This document shows, piece after piece, positions 8,896 through 17,056 of a DNA stretch of 64,000 bases. The DNA is taken from positions 124,001 through 188,000 of the forward strand of contig NZ_FONG01000012.1 of assembly GCF_900112845.1 (NCBI RefSeq), given 5' to 3'. This stretch comes from Actinacidiphila alni (GTDB lineage: Bacteria; Actinomycetota; Actinomycetes; Streptomycetales; Streptomycetaceae). Position 1 is the stretch's first letter; the number at the start of each line of letters is the position of its first letter. The notes below the pieces were generated by a model. The model saw only the letters and a list, made by a program, of their open reading frames with translations. It was not told the origin of the DNA and made no database searches. The position numbers and the translations under genes were made by a program.

Positions 8896-9789
8896 ATGGA
8901 CACGAGCCTGATCGACCGCGAGAAGACCGCGGAGCGGCTGCTGGCCGCGTCCGCCAAGCACTCGTTCGACCCGGACACCGAGCTGGACTGGGACAAGCCC
9001 TTCGACGAGGGCGCCTGGTACTGGCCGCCGGAGCTGGTGTCGCTCTACGACACCCCGCTGTGGAAGGGGATGTCGCAGGAGCAGCGCATCGAGCTGAGCA
9101 AGCACGAGGCCGCGTCCCTGTGCGCGATCGGCGTGTGGTTCGAGACGATCCTGATGCAGCTGCTGCTGCGGCACACCTACGACCTGGAGCCGACCAGCGC
9201 GCACGTGCGGTACGCGCTGACCGAGATCGCCGACGAGTGCCGGCACTCCAAGATGTTCGCCCGCGCGGTGACGAAGATGGGCACCCCCACCTACCGGCCC
9301 AGCCGGCTCGACCACCAGCTCGGCCGGGTGATCAAGACGGTTTCCACCACGCCCGGCGCCTTCACCGGCACCCTGCTGGCCGAGGAGATCCTGGACTGGA
9401 TGCAGCGGCTGACCTTCCCGGACGAGCGGATCCAGCCGTTCGTGCGGGGCGTGACCCGGATCCACGTGGTCGAGGAGGCCCGGCACATCCGGTACGCGCG
9501 CGAGGAGTTGCGCCGGCAGATGGAGACGGCGCCGCGCTGGGAGATCGAATTCACCCGGCTTTCCTCCGCGCAGGCGGCCAGGACCATCGCCCGATCGCTG
9601 ATCAGCCCGAAGGTGTACGCGTCGGTGGGCCTGGATGTGGCGCAGGCCGTCGAGCAGGCCCGCACCAGCCCGCACCGCCGGGACGTGATGGCCCAGTCCG
9701 CCAAGCGCCTGATGGACTTCCTGGACGAGATCGGGCTGATCAAGGGCCCGAGCCGCCGACTGTGGAAGTCCTCGGGGCTGCTCGGGTAG
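8896..9789 (+). CDS. AurF-like diiron oxygenase
   Basis: A 297-residue protein resembling the AurF (p-aminobenzoate N-oxygenase) family. Diiron ligands are visible in EIADECRHSKMF and VVEEARHIRYAREEL, with a further Glu in LLAEEIL. AurF oxidises an arylamine to a nitro group; most Streptomyces paralogues outside antibiotic clusters have no known substrate. The ATG is preceded by GGAGG eight to nine bases upstream. It is divergent from another ferritin-like diiron gene and followed, 67 bp downstream, by a codirectional TetR gene, which is likely its regulator. There is no biosynthetic cluster around it. Confidence 0.88.
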   Translation: MDTSLIDREKTAERLLAASAKHSFDPDTELDWDKPFDEGAWYWPPELVSLYDTPLWKGMSQEQRIELSKHEAASLCAIGVWFETILMQLLLRHTYDLEPTSAHVRYALTEIADECRHSKMFARAVTKMGTPTYRPSRLDHQLGRVIKTVSTTPGAFTGTLLAEEILDWMQRLTFPDERIQPFVRGVTRIHVVEEARHIRYAREELRRQMETAPRWEIEFTRLSSAQAARTIARSLISPKVYASVGLDVAQAVEQARTSPHRRDVMAQSAKRLMDFLDEIGLIKGPSRRLWKSSGLLG

Positions 9790-9856
9790 CGCACGTCCGG
9801 TGGGGACGTGGCCGCGGACCGGCCCGCTCACCTGTGCGAGCCGTTACGCTGCTGGC

Positions 9857-10591
9857 ATGACCAGCAGCGCGGCGCCCGCATACCGCCGGATGACCGTGGA
9901 GCAGCGCCGTACGCAATTGCTGGCGGCGGCCGTCGACCTGTTCGGCCACCGCAGCCCCGAGGACGTGTCGGTGGACGACGTGGCCGCGGCCGCCGGCGTG
10001 TCCCGGCCGCTGGTCTACCGCTACTTCCCGGGCGGCAAGCAGCAGTTGTACGAGGCCGCGGTGCTCGGGGCCGCGCAGGAGCTGATCGGCCGCTTCGACG
10101 TGCCGTCCGAGGGCCCGCCCACCGAGCGGCTCTCGGACGCCCTGGACCGCTATCTGGCGTATGTGGACGAGCACGACGCCGCGTACGGCGCGCTGCTGCG
10201 CGGCGGCAGCGTCGCGGAGACCAGCCGCACCGACGCGATCGTGGACGACGTACGCCGCCGGGCCGCCGAACAGGTGCTGCACCACCTCGGGGTGAGCGCG
10301 CCCGGGCCGCGGCTCGCGATGATGGTCCGCTCCTGGATCGCGTCGGTGGAGGCGGTCTCGCTGATCTGGCTGGACGAGGGCAAGCAGCCGCCGGTCGCGG
10401 AGCTGCGGGCCTGGCTGGTGGACCACTTCATCGGGCTGCTGCTGGTGACGGCGACCACCGACCCGGAGGCGGCCGAGGCCGCCGCCCGCGCGCTGGCCCA
10501 GGAGACGCCGGACAGTCCGGCGGGCGGTCTCGCGCGGCGGGTCGCGCCGCTGGCGGAGGCGGTCGCACATCTGCTCCCAGGGGCTTCCTGA
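9857..10591 (+). CDS. TetR/AcrR family transcriptional regulator
   Basis: 244 residues from the ATG at 9857 (MTSSAAPAYRRMTVEQRRTQ). The N-terminal TetR helix-turn-helix is clear: AAVDLFGHRSPEDVSVDDVA, then the recognition helix GVSRPLVYRYFPGGKQQLYE. The remainder is a helical ligand-binding/dimerisation domain without recognisable specificity. A TTACGCT -10-like element ends about eight bases upstream of the ATG with no ribosome-binding site, suggesting a leaderless message. Its position next to the divergent diiron gene pair suggests it controls them. Confidence 0.92.
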   Translation: MTSSAAPAYRRMTVEQRRTQLLAAAVDLFGHRSPEDVSVDDVAAAAGVSRPLVYRYFPGGKQQLYEAAVLGAAQELIGRFDVPSEGPPTERLSDALDRYLAYVDEHDAAYGALLRGGSVAETSRTDAIVDDVRRRAAEQVLHHLGVSAPGPRLAMMVRSWIASVEAVSLIWLDEGKQPPVAELRAWLVDHFIGLLLVTATTDPEAAEAAARALAQETPDSPAGGLARRVAPLAEAVAHLLPGAS

Positions 10592-10646
10592 GGGTACGGT
10601 CCCGGACCGGGGGGCCGCGGCGGTTCCGCCGTGCCATCCTGGGCGA

Positions 10647-10922
10647 ATGCGACACGAGGACACGGAATTCGTCGGGGGCCCGCTGGACGGGCGGGTGCTC
10701 GCGGTGCTCACCGGGACGACCGGGCAGCCGCCGCGGACCTACAGCGTGCCCGTGCCCGCGCCGGAGGGCGGCCCGCCGACGGTGCACCTCTACCACCGCG
10801 AGCCGAGCCCCGGGCCGCGCGGCGCCCGCCGTACCCGCTGGGTGTTCGTCTACGACCCGGAGGGCGAGCGGCCCGACGGCCTCAAGTGGCCGTGGAGCAG
10901 GAGCGCGCACGGAAAGGCGTGA
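10647..10922 (+). CDS. Small conserved hypothetical protein
   Basis: 91 residues beginning MRHEDTEFVGGPLDGRVLAV. The phrase FVGGPLDGR followed by a WVFVYDPEG region near the C-terminus is a pattern seen in many small actinobacterial proteins of unknown function. There is no signal peptide, membrane helix or cysteine pair. It lies between the TetR gene and the chitinase promoter with no overlap. Function unknown. Confidence 0.7.
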   Translation: MRHEDTEFVGGPLDGRVLAVLTGTTGQPPRTYSVPVPAPEGGPPTVHLYHREPSPGPRGARRTRWVFVYDPEGERPDGLKWPWSRSAHGKA

Positions 10923-10995
10923 CCGCGCGTGCCGTGACCTCCGGTGACGTGAACGTCGGTGAAACGTGAACGATCCGGGAGCGATCATCCTCCTT

Positions 10996-11033
10996 ACTGG
11001 TCCGGACCATTGACATGATTGGTCTGGACCTGT
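10996..11033 (+). promoter_or_regulatory. Two DasR-like (dre) operators around a TTGACA -35 box of the chitinase promoter
   Basis: A perfect palindrome TGGTCCGGACCA lies at 10998-11009 and a close copy TGGTCTGGACCT at 11020-11031. Their centres are 22 bp apart (two helical turns), with TTGACA at 11010-11015 between them. This matches the 12-bp direct repeats of classical Streptomyces chitinase promoters and the DasR responsive element (ACTGGTCTAGACCAGT). DasR is the GntR regulator of GlcNAc and chitin use. The arrangement predicts chitin or chito-oligosaccharide control of the chitinase gene. Confidence 0.85.
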
Positions 11034-11081
11034 TTGCTGCCCGGTGACATGCGCCGTCCTTCACCGAAGGAGCATCCCCCC

Positions 11082-12734
11082 ATGCTCTCCACCGCACTGC
11101 GCACCAGACCCAGAACCTTCATCGCCGCCTCCGCCACGCTCGCCGCCGCGACCGCGCTCGGCGGACTCGTGGCACTGGCCCCGTCCGCCAGCGCGGGCGA
11201 ATTCCTCACCAACGGCGGCTTCGAGACCGGTGGCCTGTCCGGCTGGAGCTGCGACGCGGGCACCGCCACCGTCGTCAGCGGCCAGGCGCACAGCGGCAGT
11301 TACGCGCTCCAGGGCACGCCGAGCGCGAGCGGCACCGCCCAGTGCAAGCAGACCGTCTCCGTCGCGCCCAGCACCACGTACACCCTGACCGCCCAGGTCA
11401 AGGGCTCCTACGTCTACCTCGGCGTGGACGGCGGCGCGAGCACCTGGACGCCCGGAACGGGCAGCGGCTACGCCCAGTTGAGCGTCTCCTTCACCACCGG
11501 CGCGAGCCAGACCAGCGCCGCGGTCTTCGTGCACGGCTGGTACGGGCAGCCCGCGTACCTCGCCGACGACATCTCGCTCCAGGGACCGGGCAGCGGCACC
11601 ACGACGCCGCCGACCACACCTCCCACCACTCCCCCGACGACCCCGCCCACCACTCCTCCGACCACGCCGCCCACGACCCCGCCGACGACTCCCCCGACCT
11701 CGCCGCCGCCGTCCGGCGACCTGCCCACGCACGCGCTGGTCGGCTATCTGCACGAGACCTTCGCCAACGGCTCGGGCTACACCAAGCTGGCGGACGTGCC
11801 GGACAGTTGGGACATCATCGACCTGGCCTTCGGCGAGACCAGCTCGCCGACCTCCGGGCAGATCCACTTCAACCGCTGCTCGGTCAGCGAGTGCCCGTCG
11901 GTGGAGTCCGACGCCGATTTCAAGGCCGCGATCAAGGCCAAGCAGGCCAAGGGCAAGAAGGTGCTGCTGTCCATCGGCGGCGCCAACGGCGAGGTCCAGC
12001 TCACCACCACGGCGGCGCGTGACGCCTTTGTCTCCTCGGTGAGTTCGATCATCGACCAGTGGGGCCTCAACGGCATCGACATCGACTTCGAGGGCCACTC
12101 GCTGTCCCTGAACACCGGTGACACCGACTTCAAGAACCCGACCACCCCGGTGATCGTGAACCTGATCTCGGCGGTGAAGTCGCTCAAGGCCAGGTACGGC
12201 AGCGGCTTCGTGCTGACGATGGCGCCGGAGACCTTCTTCGTGCAGAACGGCTACCAGTTCTACGGCTCGGGCCCCTGGAACGGCCAGGACCCGCGCTGCG
12301 GCGCCTACCTGCCGGTGATCTACGCGCTGCGCGGCGACCTGACGCTGCTGCACGTCCAGGACTACAACTCCGGCCCGATCATGGGCCTGGACAACCAGTA
12401 CCACACCATGGGCGGCGCGGACTTCCACATCGCGATGACCGACATGCTGCTCACCGGCTTCCCGGTGGCCGGCAACACCGCCAACATGTTCCCGGCGCTG
12501 GCCCCCTCCCAGGTGGCCATCGGCATGCCCGCCTCGGTCAACGCGGGCAACGGCTACGTCGCCCCGTCCCAGGTCGACCAGGCACTGGACTGCCTGACCA
12601 AGAAGACCAACTGCGGCGGCTACACCACCCACGGCACCTGGCCCTCGCTGCGCGGCCTGATGACGTGGTCGATCAACTGGGACCGCTTCAACAACGGCGA
12701 GTTCCAGAACAACTTCGACAGCTACTTCGGCTGA
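11082..12734 (+). CDS. Secreted GH18 chitinase with N-terminal carbohydrate-binding module
   Basis: 550 residues from the ATG at 11082, which follows GAAGGAG at the correct spacing. Order: signal peptide (about 1-38, ending SASAG), a beta-rich carbohydrate-binding-like module (about 39-170, GGFETGGLSGWSCDAG), a Pro-Thr linker (about 173-210, repeated TTPP), and a GH18 catalytic barrel. The catalytic motif is NGIDIDFEG with the proton donor Glu at about 337. The usual first Asp of DxxDxDxE is Asn here, while the last Asp and Glu are kept. It hydrolyses chitin outside the cell. Two DasR-type operators precede it and a strong hairpin terminator follows. Confidence 0.95.
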   Translation: MLSTALRTRPRTFIAASATLAAATALGGLVALAPSASAGEFLTNGGFETGGLSGWSCDAGTATVVSGQAHSGSYALQGTPSASGTAQCKQTVSVAPSTTYTLTAQVKGSYVYLGVDGGASTWTPGTGSGYAQLSVSFTTGASQTSAAVFVHGWYGQPAYLADDISLQGPGSGTTTPPTTPPTTPPTTPPTTPPTTPPTTPPTTPPTSPPPSGDLPTHALVGYLHETFANGSGYTKLADVPDSWDIIDLAFGETSSPTSGQIHFNRCSVSECPSVESDADFKAAIKAKQAKGKKVLLSIGGANGEVQLTTTAARDAFVSSVSSIIDQWGLNGIDIDFEGHSLSLNTGDTDFKNPTTPVIVNLISAVKSLKARYGSGFVLTMAPETFFVQNGYQFYGSGPWNGQDPRCGAYLPVIYALRGDLTLLHVQDYNSGPIMGLDNQYHTMGGADFHIAMTDMLLTGFPVAGNTANMFPALAPSQVAIGMPASVNAGNGYVAPSQVDQALDCLTKKTNCGGYTTHGTWPSLRGLMTWSINWDRFNNGEFQNNFDSYFG

Positions 12735-12767
12735 CCGCCGAGTAGTTCCCCGCCGGGGGACCCATAC

Positions 12768-12814
12768 GCGTACGGCCCGGCCGCCGAGGGCGGTGACCGG
12801 GCCGTACGCTTTTT
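12768..12814 (+). terminator. Rho-independent terminator of the chitinase gene
   Basis: A 13-bp perfect stem, GCGTACGGCCCGG (12768-12780) pairing with CCGGGCCGTACGC (12797-12809), is followed by TTTTT (12810-12814). It lies 33 bp after the chitinase stop codon. Confidence 0.9.
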
Positions 12815-12845
12815 GCTGCCCGCGCACGCGAGTTCAGCTCGTCGT

Positions 12846-13128
12846 GTCCGAAGGTCCGACCTCGTCCTCGGGTCGCCCAACACCGACCCGATCACCTCGA
12901 TGCCGCTGGGCAACGGCTCGCCGGGCGTGGCCGCCTGGGCGGCCGGCGGCTTCACCGCCCCGCGCCCGCCGAGGGCGCGACCGTCACCGCGACGCCGGAG
13001 GTCACCGGTACGGCGGAGCCCGGTGCGACGGTGGCCGTGACGGACGGCGGCGCGCCGGTCTGCTCGGCCACGGCGGCCGACGCCCCCGGCCGGGGCACTG
13101 CGGCCGGAGACGGGTTACGGACAGGTGA
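12846..13128 (+). pseudogene. Decayed remnants of secreted carbohydrate-active/Ig-like protein genes
   Basis: There is no intact gene in the 530 bp after the chitinase, but two protein-like fragments are readable in different frames. One (about 12858-12960) reads SPNTDPITSMPLGNGSPGVA. The MPLGNGxxG pattern resembles the N-terminus of DUF5703/GH95-like glycoside hydrolases. The second (about 12968-13090) reads VTGTAEPGATVAVTDGG, typical of bacterial Ig-like (Big) domains. The frame change between them and the absence of start, signal peptide and stop context indicate decayed coding sequence rather than a gene. Identification of the source families is by eye and tentative. Confidence 0.45.
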
Positions 13129-13268
13129 TCGGGGGGCAAAGGTCACCTTGGCGGGTGACCGGGTTGGGCGGAATCGCCCATTCCCCCTGTCGAACATATG
13201 ACAGTTCGTGGCAGGATGCGGAACGCGTAGCGTGTTACCCGCCGGTTACGGGAGATGAGGGGTAGTCA

Positions 13269-14651
13269 GTGACCCGAGGTGCCAGGAGGTGGCTGCGCTC
13301 CGCCGCGGTCTGCGGAACCCTGCTCGCGGCGGCGGCCCTCGCCCTGCCGGCCCAGCAGGCGGCGGCCCGGCCGTACGACCCGCCGCCCGCCGCGCCCGCG
13401 GTCTCCCTGCCCGATCTGCTGACCACCCTCCAGACGCTCTACGCGCAGACGGAGAGCGCCACCGAGTCGTACAACAAGGCCAAGGAGGCCGCGGACCAGC
13501 AGAAGGCCAAGGCCGACACGATCGACGCGCAACTGGCCGACCAGCGGGTCTCGGTCGCCGACAAGCGCGACGAGGTCGGTCTGATGGCCCGGCAGATGTA
13601 CAAGGACGGCAGCGTCTCGCCGTACCTGTCGATGCTCACCGGCCAGACCCCACAGGACTTCTTCGGCCAGCGGCACGTCCTGGACCGGGCCGCCGACCAC
13701 CAGCAGGACGTGCTCGACGAGCTGACCAGCGGCGAGCGGAAGCTGTCCGAGCTGAACACCCAGGCCCAGCAGGCGCTCGACAAGGCGCAGAGCGCGCTCG
13801 CCGTCCAGCAGGCCAGGAAGACCACCGTCGAGCGGCACCTCAAGCAGGTCGAGTCGATACTGGCCGGCCTGTCCGGCGTGCAGATCGACCAGCTGCAGAC
13901 GCTGGAGGAGAAGGGCGTCAACAAGGCGCAGCAGGACTTCCTGGACTCCAAGGCGCTCGGTGACAACGCCGACAGCCGGCTGCCGTCCGACGCCGGCAAG
14001 CGGGCCATCGCCTACGCCTTCATGCAGCTCGGCAAGCCGTACGTGTGGGGCGCGCAGGGCCCGGACTCCTTCGACTGCTCGGGGCTGACCTCGCAGTCCT
14101 GGCTGCACGCCGGGGTGCCGATCCCGCGCACCAGCCAGGAGCAGTGGGCGCAGCTCCCGCACGTGCCGCTGGAGCTGCTGCGCCCCGGCGACCTGGTGAT
14201 CTACTTCTCCGGCGCCACCCATGTGGCGATCTACATCGGCAACGGCCTGGTCATCCAGGCGCCGCGCCCCGGCTCGGTGGTGAAGGTCTCGCCGATCGCC
14301 GCCAACCCGATACTGGGCGCCGTCCGCCCCGACCTCGGCAAGGCCCCGGCCAAGGACTACACGCTGCCGAAGATCCCCGAGCAGGCGGAGCAGCCGACGC
14401 CCTTCCGCCCGCAGGTGACACCGCCGGCGCCGCGCAGTACGTCCAAGGGGACCGGCGCCGGCAAGGCCAAGGGCGGCACGGGCAGCACCCCGCCCGCGCA
14501 CCCGGTGACGCCGACGCCGGGCGAGAGCACCCCGCCGGTGAAGACGACCCCGACGCCGACGCCCACGCCGACCGGCACTCCGACCGACCCGGCGACCCCG
14601 CCGCCCGGCGACCCGGCCTCGCCCACGCCGACCGCCACCGACGGCGGCTGA
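13269..14651 (+). CDS. Secreted NlpC/P60 peptidoglycan endopeptidase (RipA-like)
   Basis: A 460-residue protein with a GTG start after GAGGGG. It has a signal peptide (about 1-33), a long coiled-coil region (about 45-215) of the kind that blocks or positions such hydrolases, and an NlpC/P60 domain (about 240-345). The catalytic Cys is in FDCSGLTSQSW (C270) and the His in GATHVAIYIG (H318). It cleaves D-glutamyl-diaminopimelate bonds in wall peptides. It then carries about 105 residues of Pro/Thr/Gly-rich low-complexity tail (TPTPTPTGTPTDPATPP), longer than usual for the family and possibly wall-spanning. It is transcribed alone, and the downstream gene is convergent. Confidence 0.93.
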   Translation: MTRGARRWLRSAAVCGTLLAAAALALPAQQAAARPYDPPPAAPAVSLPDLLTTLQTLYAQTESATESYNKAKEAADQQKAKADTIDAQLADQRVSVADKRDEVGLMARQMYKDGSVSPYLSMLTGQTPQDFFGQRHVLDRAADHQQDVLDELTSGERKLSELNTQAQQALDKAQSALAVQQARKTTVERHLKQVESILAGLSGVQIDQLQTLEEKGVNKAQQDFLDSKALGDNADSRLPSDAGKRAIAYAFMQLGKPYVWGAQGPDSFDCSGLTSQSWLHAGVPIPRTSQEQWAQLPHVPLELLRPGDLVIYFSGATHVAIYIGNGLVIQAPRPGSVVKVSPIAANPILGAVRPDLGKAPAKDYTLPKIPEQAEQPTPFRPQVTPPAPRSTSKGTGAGKAKGGTGSTPPAHPVTPTPGESTPPVKTTPTPTPTPTGTPTDPATPPPGDPASPTPTATDGG

Positions 14652-14679
14652 CGGCACCTGCCCGGGGCCGGGTCCCGGC

Positions 14680-14714
14680 GGCCGGCGACTGGTGGCCGGC
14701 GACTGGTGGCCGAC
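14680..14714. repeat. 14-bp tandem repeat
   Basis: GGCCGGCGACTGGT occurs at 14680-14693 and 14694-14707, and is followed by a partial third copy. It lies between the convergent NlpC/P60 and monooxygenase genes. No function can be assigned. Confidence 0.55.
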
Positions 14715-14716
14715 TG

Positions 14717-15994
14717 CTACGCGGCGGGACCGGCCGCGGCCTGCACCTCGGCCAGATACGCCCCGGCCAGCTCCGGGTCGAAGAACCACCGCTCGTAGTC
14801 GGCCGGGTCGTCGAAGCCGTTGGCGAACCGGTCGGCGACCGGCTGGAGGCCGCCCGCGGCGCCGATCAGCCCGAGCACATGCTCCGGCGGCGGCGCCAGC
14901 ATCGCGTTGGTCCACTTGGTGACCGGCGCCGCGTGGTTCCAGTAGCGGTCGAAGGCGCTCTGCATCCAGTCCCGGTCGAAGGGCTCGGCGCCGCGCTCCA
15001 CGATGCTCGCCAGGTACGAGGCCGCACATTTGGCGGCGTTGTTGGAACCCTGGCCGGTGATCGGGTCATTGGCCACCACGACGTCCGCGACGCCCAACAC
15101 CAGCCCGCCGGAGGGCAGTTCACCGATCGGCCGGCGCACGGTGGGGGCGTAGCGGCCGGCCAGCGTGCCGCCCGCGTCGGTCAGCTCCACCGAGCGGGCC
15201 CGGTCGTACTCCCACGGGACGAACCGCCGCATCAGCTCCAGCGTCAGCCGCAGGTGCTCGGCCGGGTCCTTGATGCCCTGGAAGACGTCGACCGGGCCGC
15301 CGGGCACGCCCTCCCAGAACAGGATGTCGGCGGGGCCCGAGGTGGTCAGGGTCGGCATCACGAAGAGTTCGCCGACGCCCGGCACGAGATTGCACCGCAC
15401 GGCCAGGAAGTCGGGGTGCTCGGGCCGCGGCCCGAGGCCGTGCACATAGGAGACGGCGAGGGCCCGCTGCGGGGCGTCGTAGGGCGAACGCGCCGCGTCC
15501 CTGCGGAACATGGAGACGATCTCGCCCTTGCCGGCCGCGACCAGCACCAGGTCGTAGGCGCGGGCGAAGTAGTCCAGGTCGGAGACGGCCACGCCGTGGA
15601 TGACCAGCTTGCCGCCGCGTTCGGTGAAGGTCTCCATCCAGCCGGCCATCTTCACCCGCTGGTCGACGGACTGGGCGTGACCGCGCAGCCTGCCGACCCA
15701 GTCGATGGCGCGGCCGGCGTCGGGCGCGGACACCGAGACGCCGAGGCCCTCGATCCGCGGCGCCTGGTCCTCCCAGAAGTTCAGGCCGAGGTCGCGCTCG
15801 TGCTGCAGCGCGGTGGCGAACATGCACTGGGTGGACATCACCCGGCCGGTGCGTATCTCGTCGGCCGTGCGGTTGGACATCACGGTGACGTCGTAGCCGT
15901 GGGACTGGAGTCCCAGGGCGAGTTGGAGCCCGGCCTGACCGGCTCCGACGATGAGTATCTTGCGCAAGGCGGCTCGCTTCGGGTCGACGGACAT
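14717..15994 (-). CDS. StyA-like FAD-dependent monooxygenase linked to the conservon
   Basis: 425 residues from the ATG at 15994 (MSVDPKRAALRK). The N-terminal Rossmann motif ILIVGAGQAGLQLA (about 13-26) binds FAD. The overall pattern (NRTADEIRTGRV, FWEDQAPRIEGLGV, GKGEIVSMFRRD, and the C-terminal DPITGQGSNNAAK flavin motif) resembles the styrene monooxygenase StyA family, which needs a separate flavin reductase. No reductase gene is adjacent. The gene lies 80 bp downstream of cvnD on the same strand, so it may be part of the conservon transcript, as P450 genes are in some other conservons. Substrate unknown. Confidence 0.88.
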   Translation of the reverse strand: MSVDPKRAALRKILIVGAGQAGLQLALGLQSHGYDVTVMSNRTADEIRTGRVMSTQCMFATALQHERDLGLNFWEDQAPRIEGLGVSVSAPDAGRAIDWVGRLRGHAQSVDQRVKMAGWMETFTERGGKLVIHGVAVSDLDYFARAYDLVLVAAGKGEIVSMFRRDAARSPYDAPQRALAVSYVHGLGPRPEHPDFLAVRCNLVPGVGELFVMPTLTTSGPADILFWEGVPGGPVDVFQGIKDPAEHLRLTLELMRRFVPWEYDRARSVELTDAGGTLAGRYAPTVRRPIGELPSGGLVLGVADVVVANDPITGQGSNNAAKCAASYLASIVERGAEPFDRDWMQSAFDRYWNHAAPVTKWTNAMLAPPPEHVLGLIGAAGGLQPVADRFANGFDDPADYERWFFDPELAGAYLAEVQAAAGPAA

Positions 15995-16000
15995 TCGTAC

Positions 16001-16058
16001 GGTGTGCTGTGCACTGCGTGCTGTGCGCTGCGTGCTGCCTGCCGCGTGCTGTGAGAGG
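16001..16058. repeat. 14-bp-period repeats between cvnD and the monooxygenase gene
   Basis: Units of the form GTGCTGTGCRCTGC follow each other about three times, with a variant (GTGCTGCCTGCCGC) and a final partial copy. They occupy most of the short spacer upstream of the monooxygenase start. They may be a slippage-prone spacer or a tandem protein-binding site. Confidence 0.55.
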
Positions 16059-16074
16059 GCGGCAACAACGGCCG

Positions 16075-16683
16075 CTACAGGGGCTGTTCCGACAGGGCGT
16101 GTCCGACCAGCGCCAGCAGTGCCTCCACCACTGAATACCGCTTGCGAGCGTCTATCACCAATACGGGGATGTGGGTGGGTACGGCCAGCGCCTCGCAGAC
16201 GTCGTCCGGGGTGTACTCGGCCGTGCCCTCGAACTGGTTGACCGCGACCGTGTACGGCAGGCCCGTGCCCTCGAAGTAGTCCAGCGCGGGGAAGCAGTCG
16301 GCCAGCCGCCGGGTGTCGGCGAGCACGACCGCGCCGATCGCGCCGCGCACCAAGTCGTCCCACATGAACCAGAAGCGCTGCTGGCCCGGCGTGCCGAACA
16401 CATAGAGCACCAGGTCCTGGTCGAGGGTGATCCGGCCGAAGTCCATGGCCACCGTGGTGGTGGTCTTGTCCGGGGTGGCCGCGAGGTCGTCGACGGCCTC
16501 GCTGGCCTGCGTCATCACCGCCTCGGTGGTGAGCGGGGCGATCTCGGAGACGGCACCGACGAAGGTGGTCTTGCCCACGCCGAAGCCGCCCGCCACCACG
16601 ATCTTGGTGGAGACCGGCGCCCGGCCGCGTTCCTTCTGCCAGTCCTGCAGGCCGTCCTGCTGGTCAGAGCCGGCGAAGTCCAC
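16075..16683 (-). CDS. cvnD: CvnD: small GTP/ATP-binding protein of a conservon
   Basis: 202 residues with a Ras-like P-loop (VVAGGFGVGKTTFVG, about 30-43), a switch-like TTTTVAMDFGRI, the FGTPGQQRFWFMW segment (DxxGQ-type), and NQFEG in place of NKxD. These are the hallmarks of the conservon GTPase, which works with CvnA-C at the membrane in a G-protein-like signalling complex known from Streptomyces (for example cvn9, linked to aerial growth and secondary metabolism). It overlaps the 3' end of the upstream cvnC by about 20 bp, indicating coupled translation. An FAD monooxygenase gene follows. Confidence 0.94.
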   Translation of the reverse strand: MDFAGSDQQDGLQDWQKERGRAPVSTKIVVAGGFGVGKTTFVGAVSEIAPLTTEAVMTQASEAVDDLAATPDKTTTTVAMDFGRITLDQDLVLYVFGTPGQQRFWFMWDDLVRGAIGAVVLADTRRLADCFPALDYFEGTGLPYTVAVNQFEGTAEYTPDDVCEALAVPTHIPVLVIDARKRYSVVEALLALVGHALSEQPL

Positions 16684-17056
16684 TGAGCACCCTTTCGAGC
16701 AGCGCGCGGTCGGGACCGCCGGGCCCGTGCCCGGTTCCGTACACGCGAATCCTTCCCTGGTCGGCCAGGTCGCTGATCAGTACGCGGACGACGCCGAGCG
16801 GCATCCGCAGGAGCGCGGAGATCTCGGCCACCGACCGCATCCTGCGGCACAGTTCGACGATCGCCCGCAACTCCGGCATCACGCGTTCCGCCCAGTCGCC
16901 CCTGGTGAGGGCGAGCTGTTCACCCGGTCCGTCGACGGTGGCCACGAACGTCTCGACCATGAGCACATGGCCGAAGCGGGTGCGACCTCCGGTCAAAGCG
17001 TACGGGCGAACGCGCGCGGTGCGCCGGTCGGCTCCGCGTCGGGGCAGCGACGGCAT
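16664..17056 (-). CDS. cvnC: CvnC: DUF742 protein of the conservon
   Basis: 130 residues from the ATG at 17056, which shares one base with the stop of cvnB (TGATG). DUF742 features: ALTGGRTRFGHVLMVETFVA, then MPELRAIVELCRRMRSVAEI and SALLRMPLGVVRVLISDLAD, which reads as a winged-helix-like segment. The Cvn C component is thought to belong to a membrane-peripheral complex with the kinase-like CvnA, the roadblock protein CvnB and the GTPase CvnD. It overlaps cvnD at its 3' end. Confidence 0.94.
   Translation of the reverse strand: MPSLPRRGADRRTARVRPYALTGGRTRFGHVLMVETFVATVDGPGEQLALTRGDWAERVMPELRAIVELCRRMRSVAEISALLRMPLGVVRVLISDLADQGRIRVYGTGHGPGGPDRALLERVLSGLRRL

Noticed and set aside
11598..11713. 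Tandem repeat that could be taken for a CRISPR-like or minisatellite array
   Set aside because: It is the in-frame Thr-Pro linker of the chitinase; units are 6-12 bp with no spacers.
13140..13268. Possible c-di-AMP (ydaO) riboswitch before the NlpC/P60 gene, as found for some actinobacterial wall hydrolases
   Set aside because: The conserved ydaO sequence blocks could not be found in the 130 bp before the start codon.
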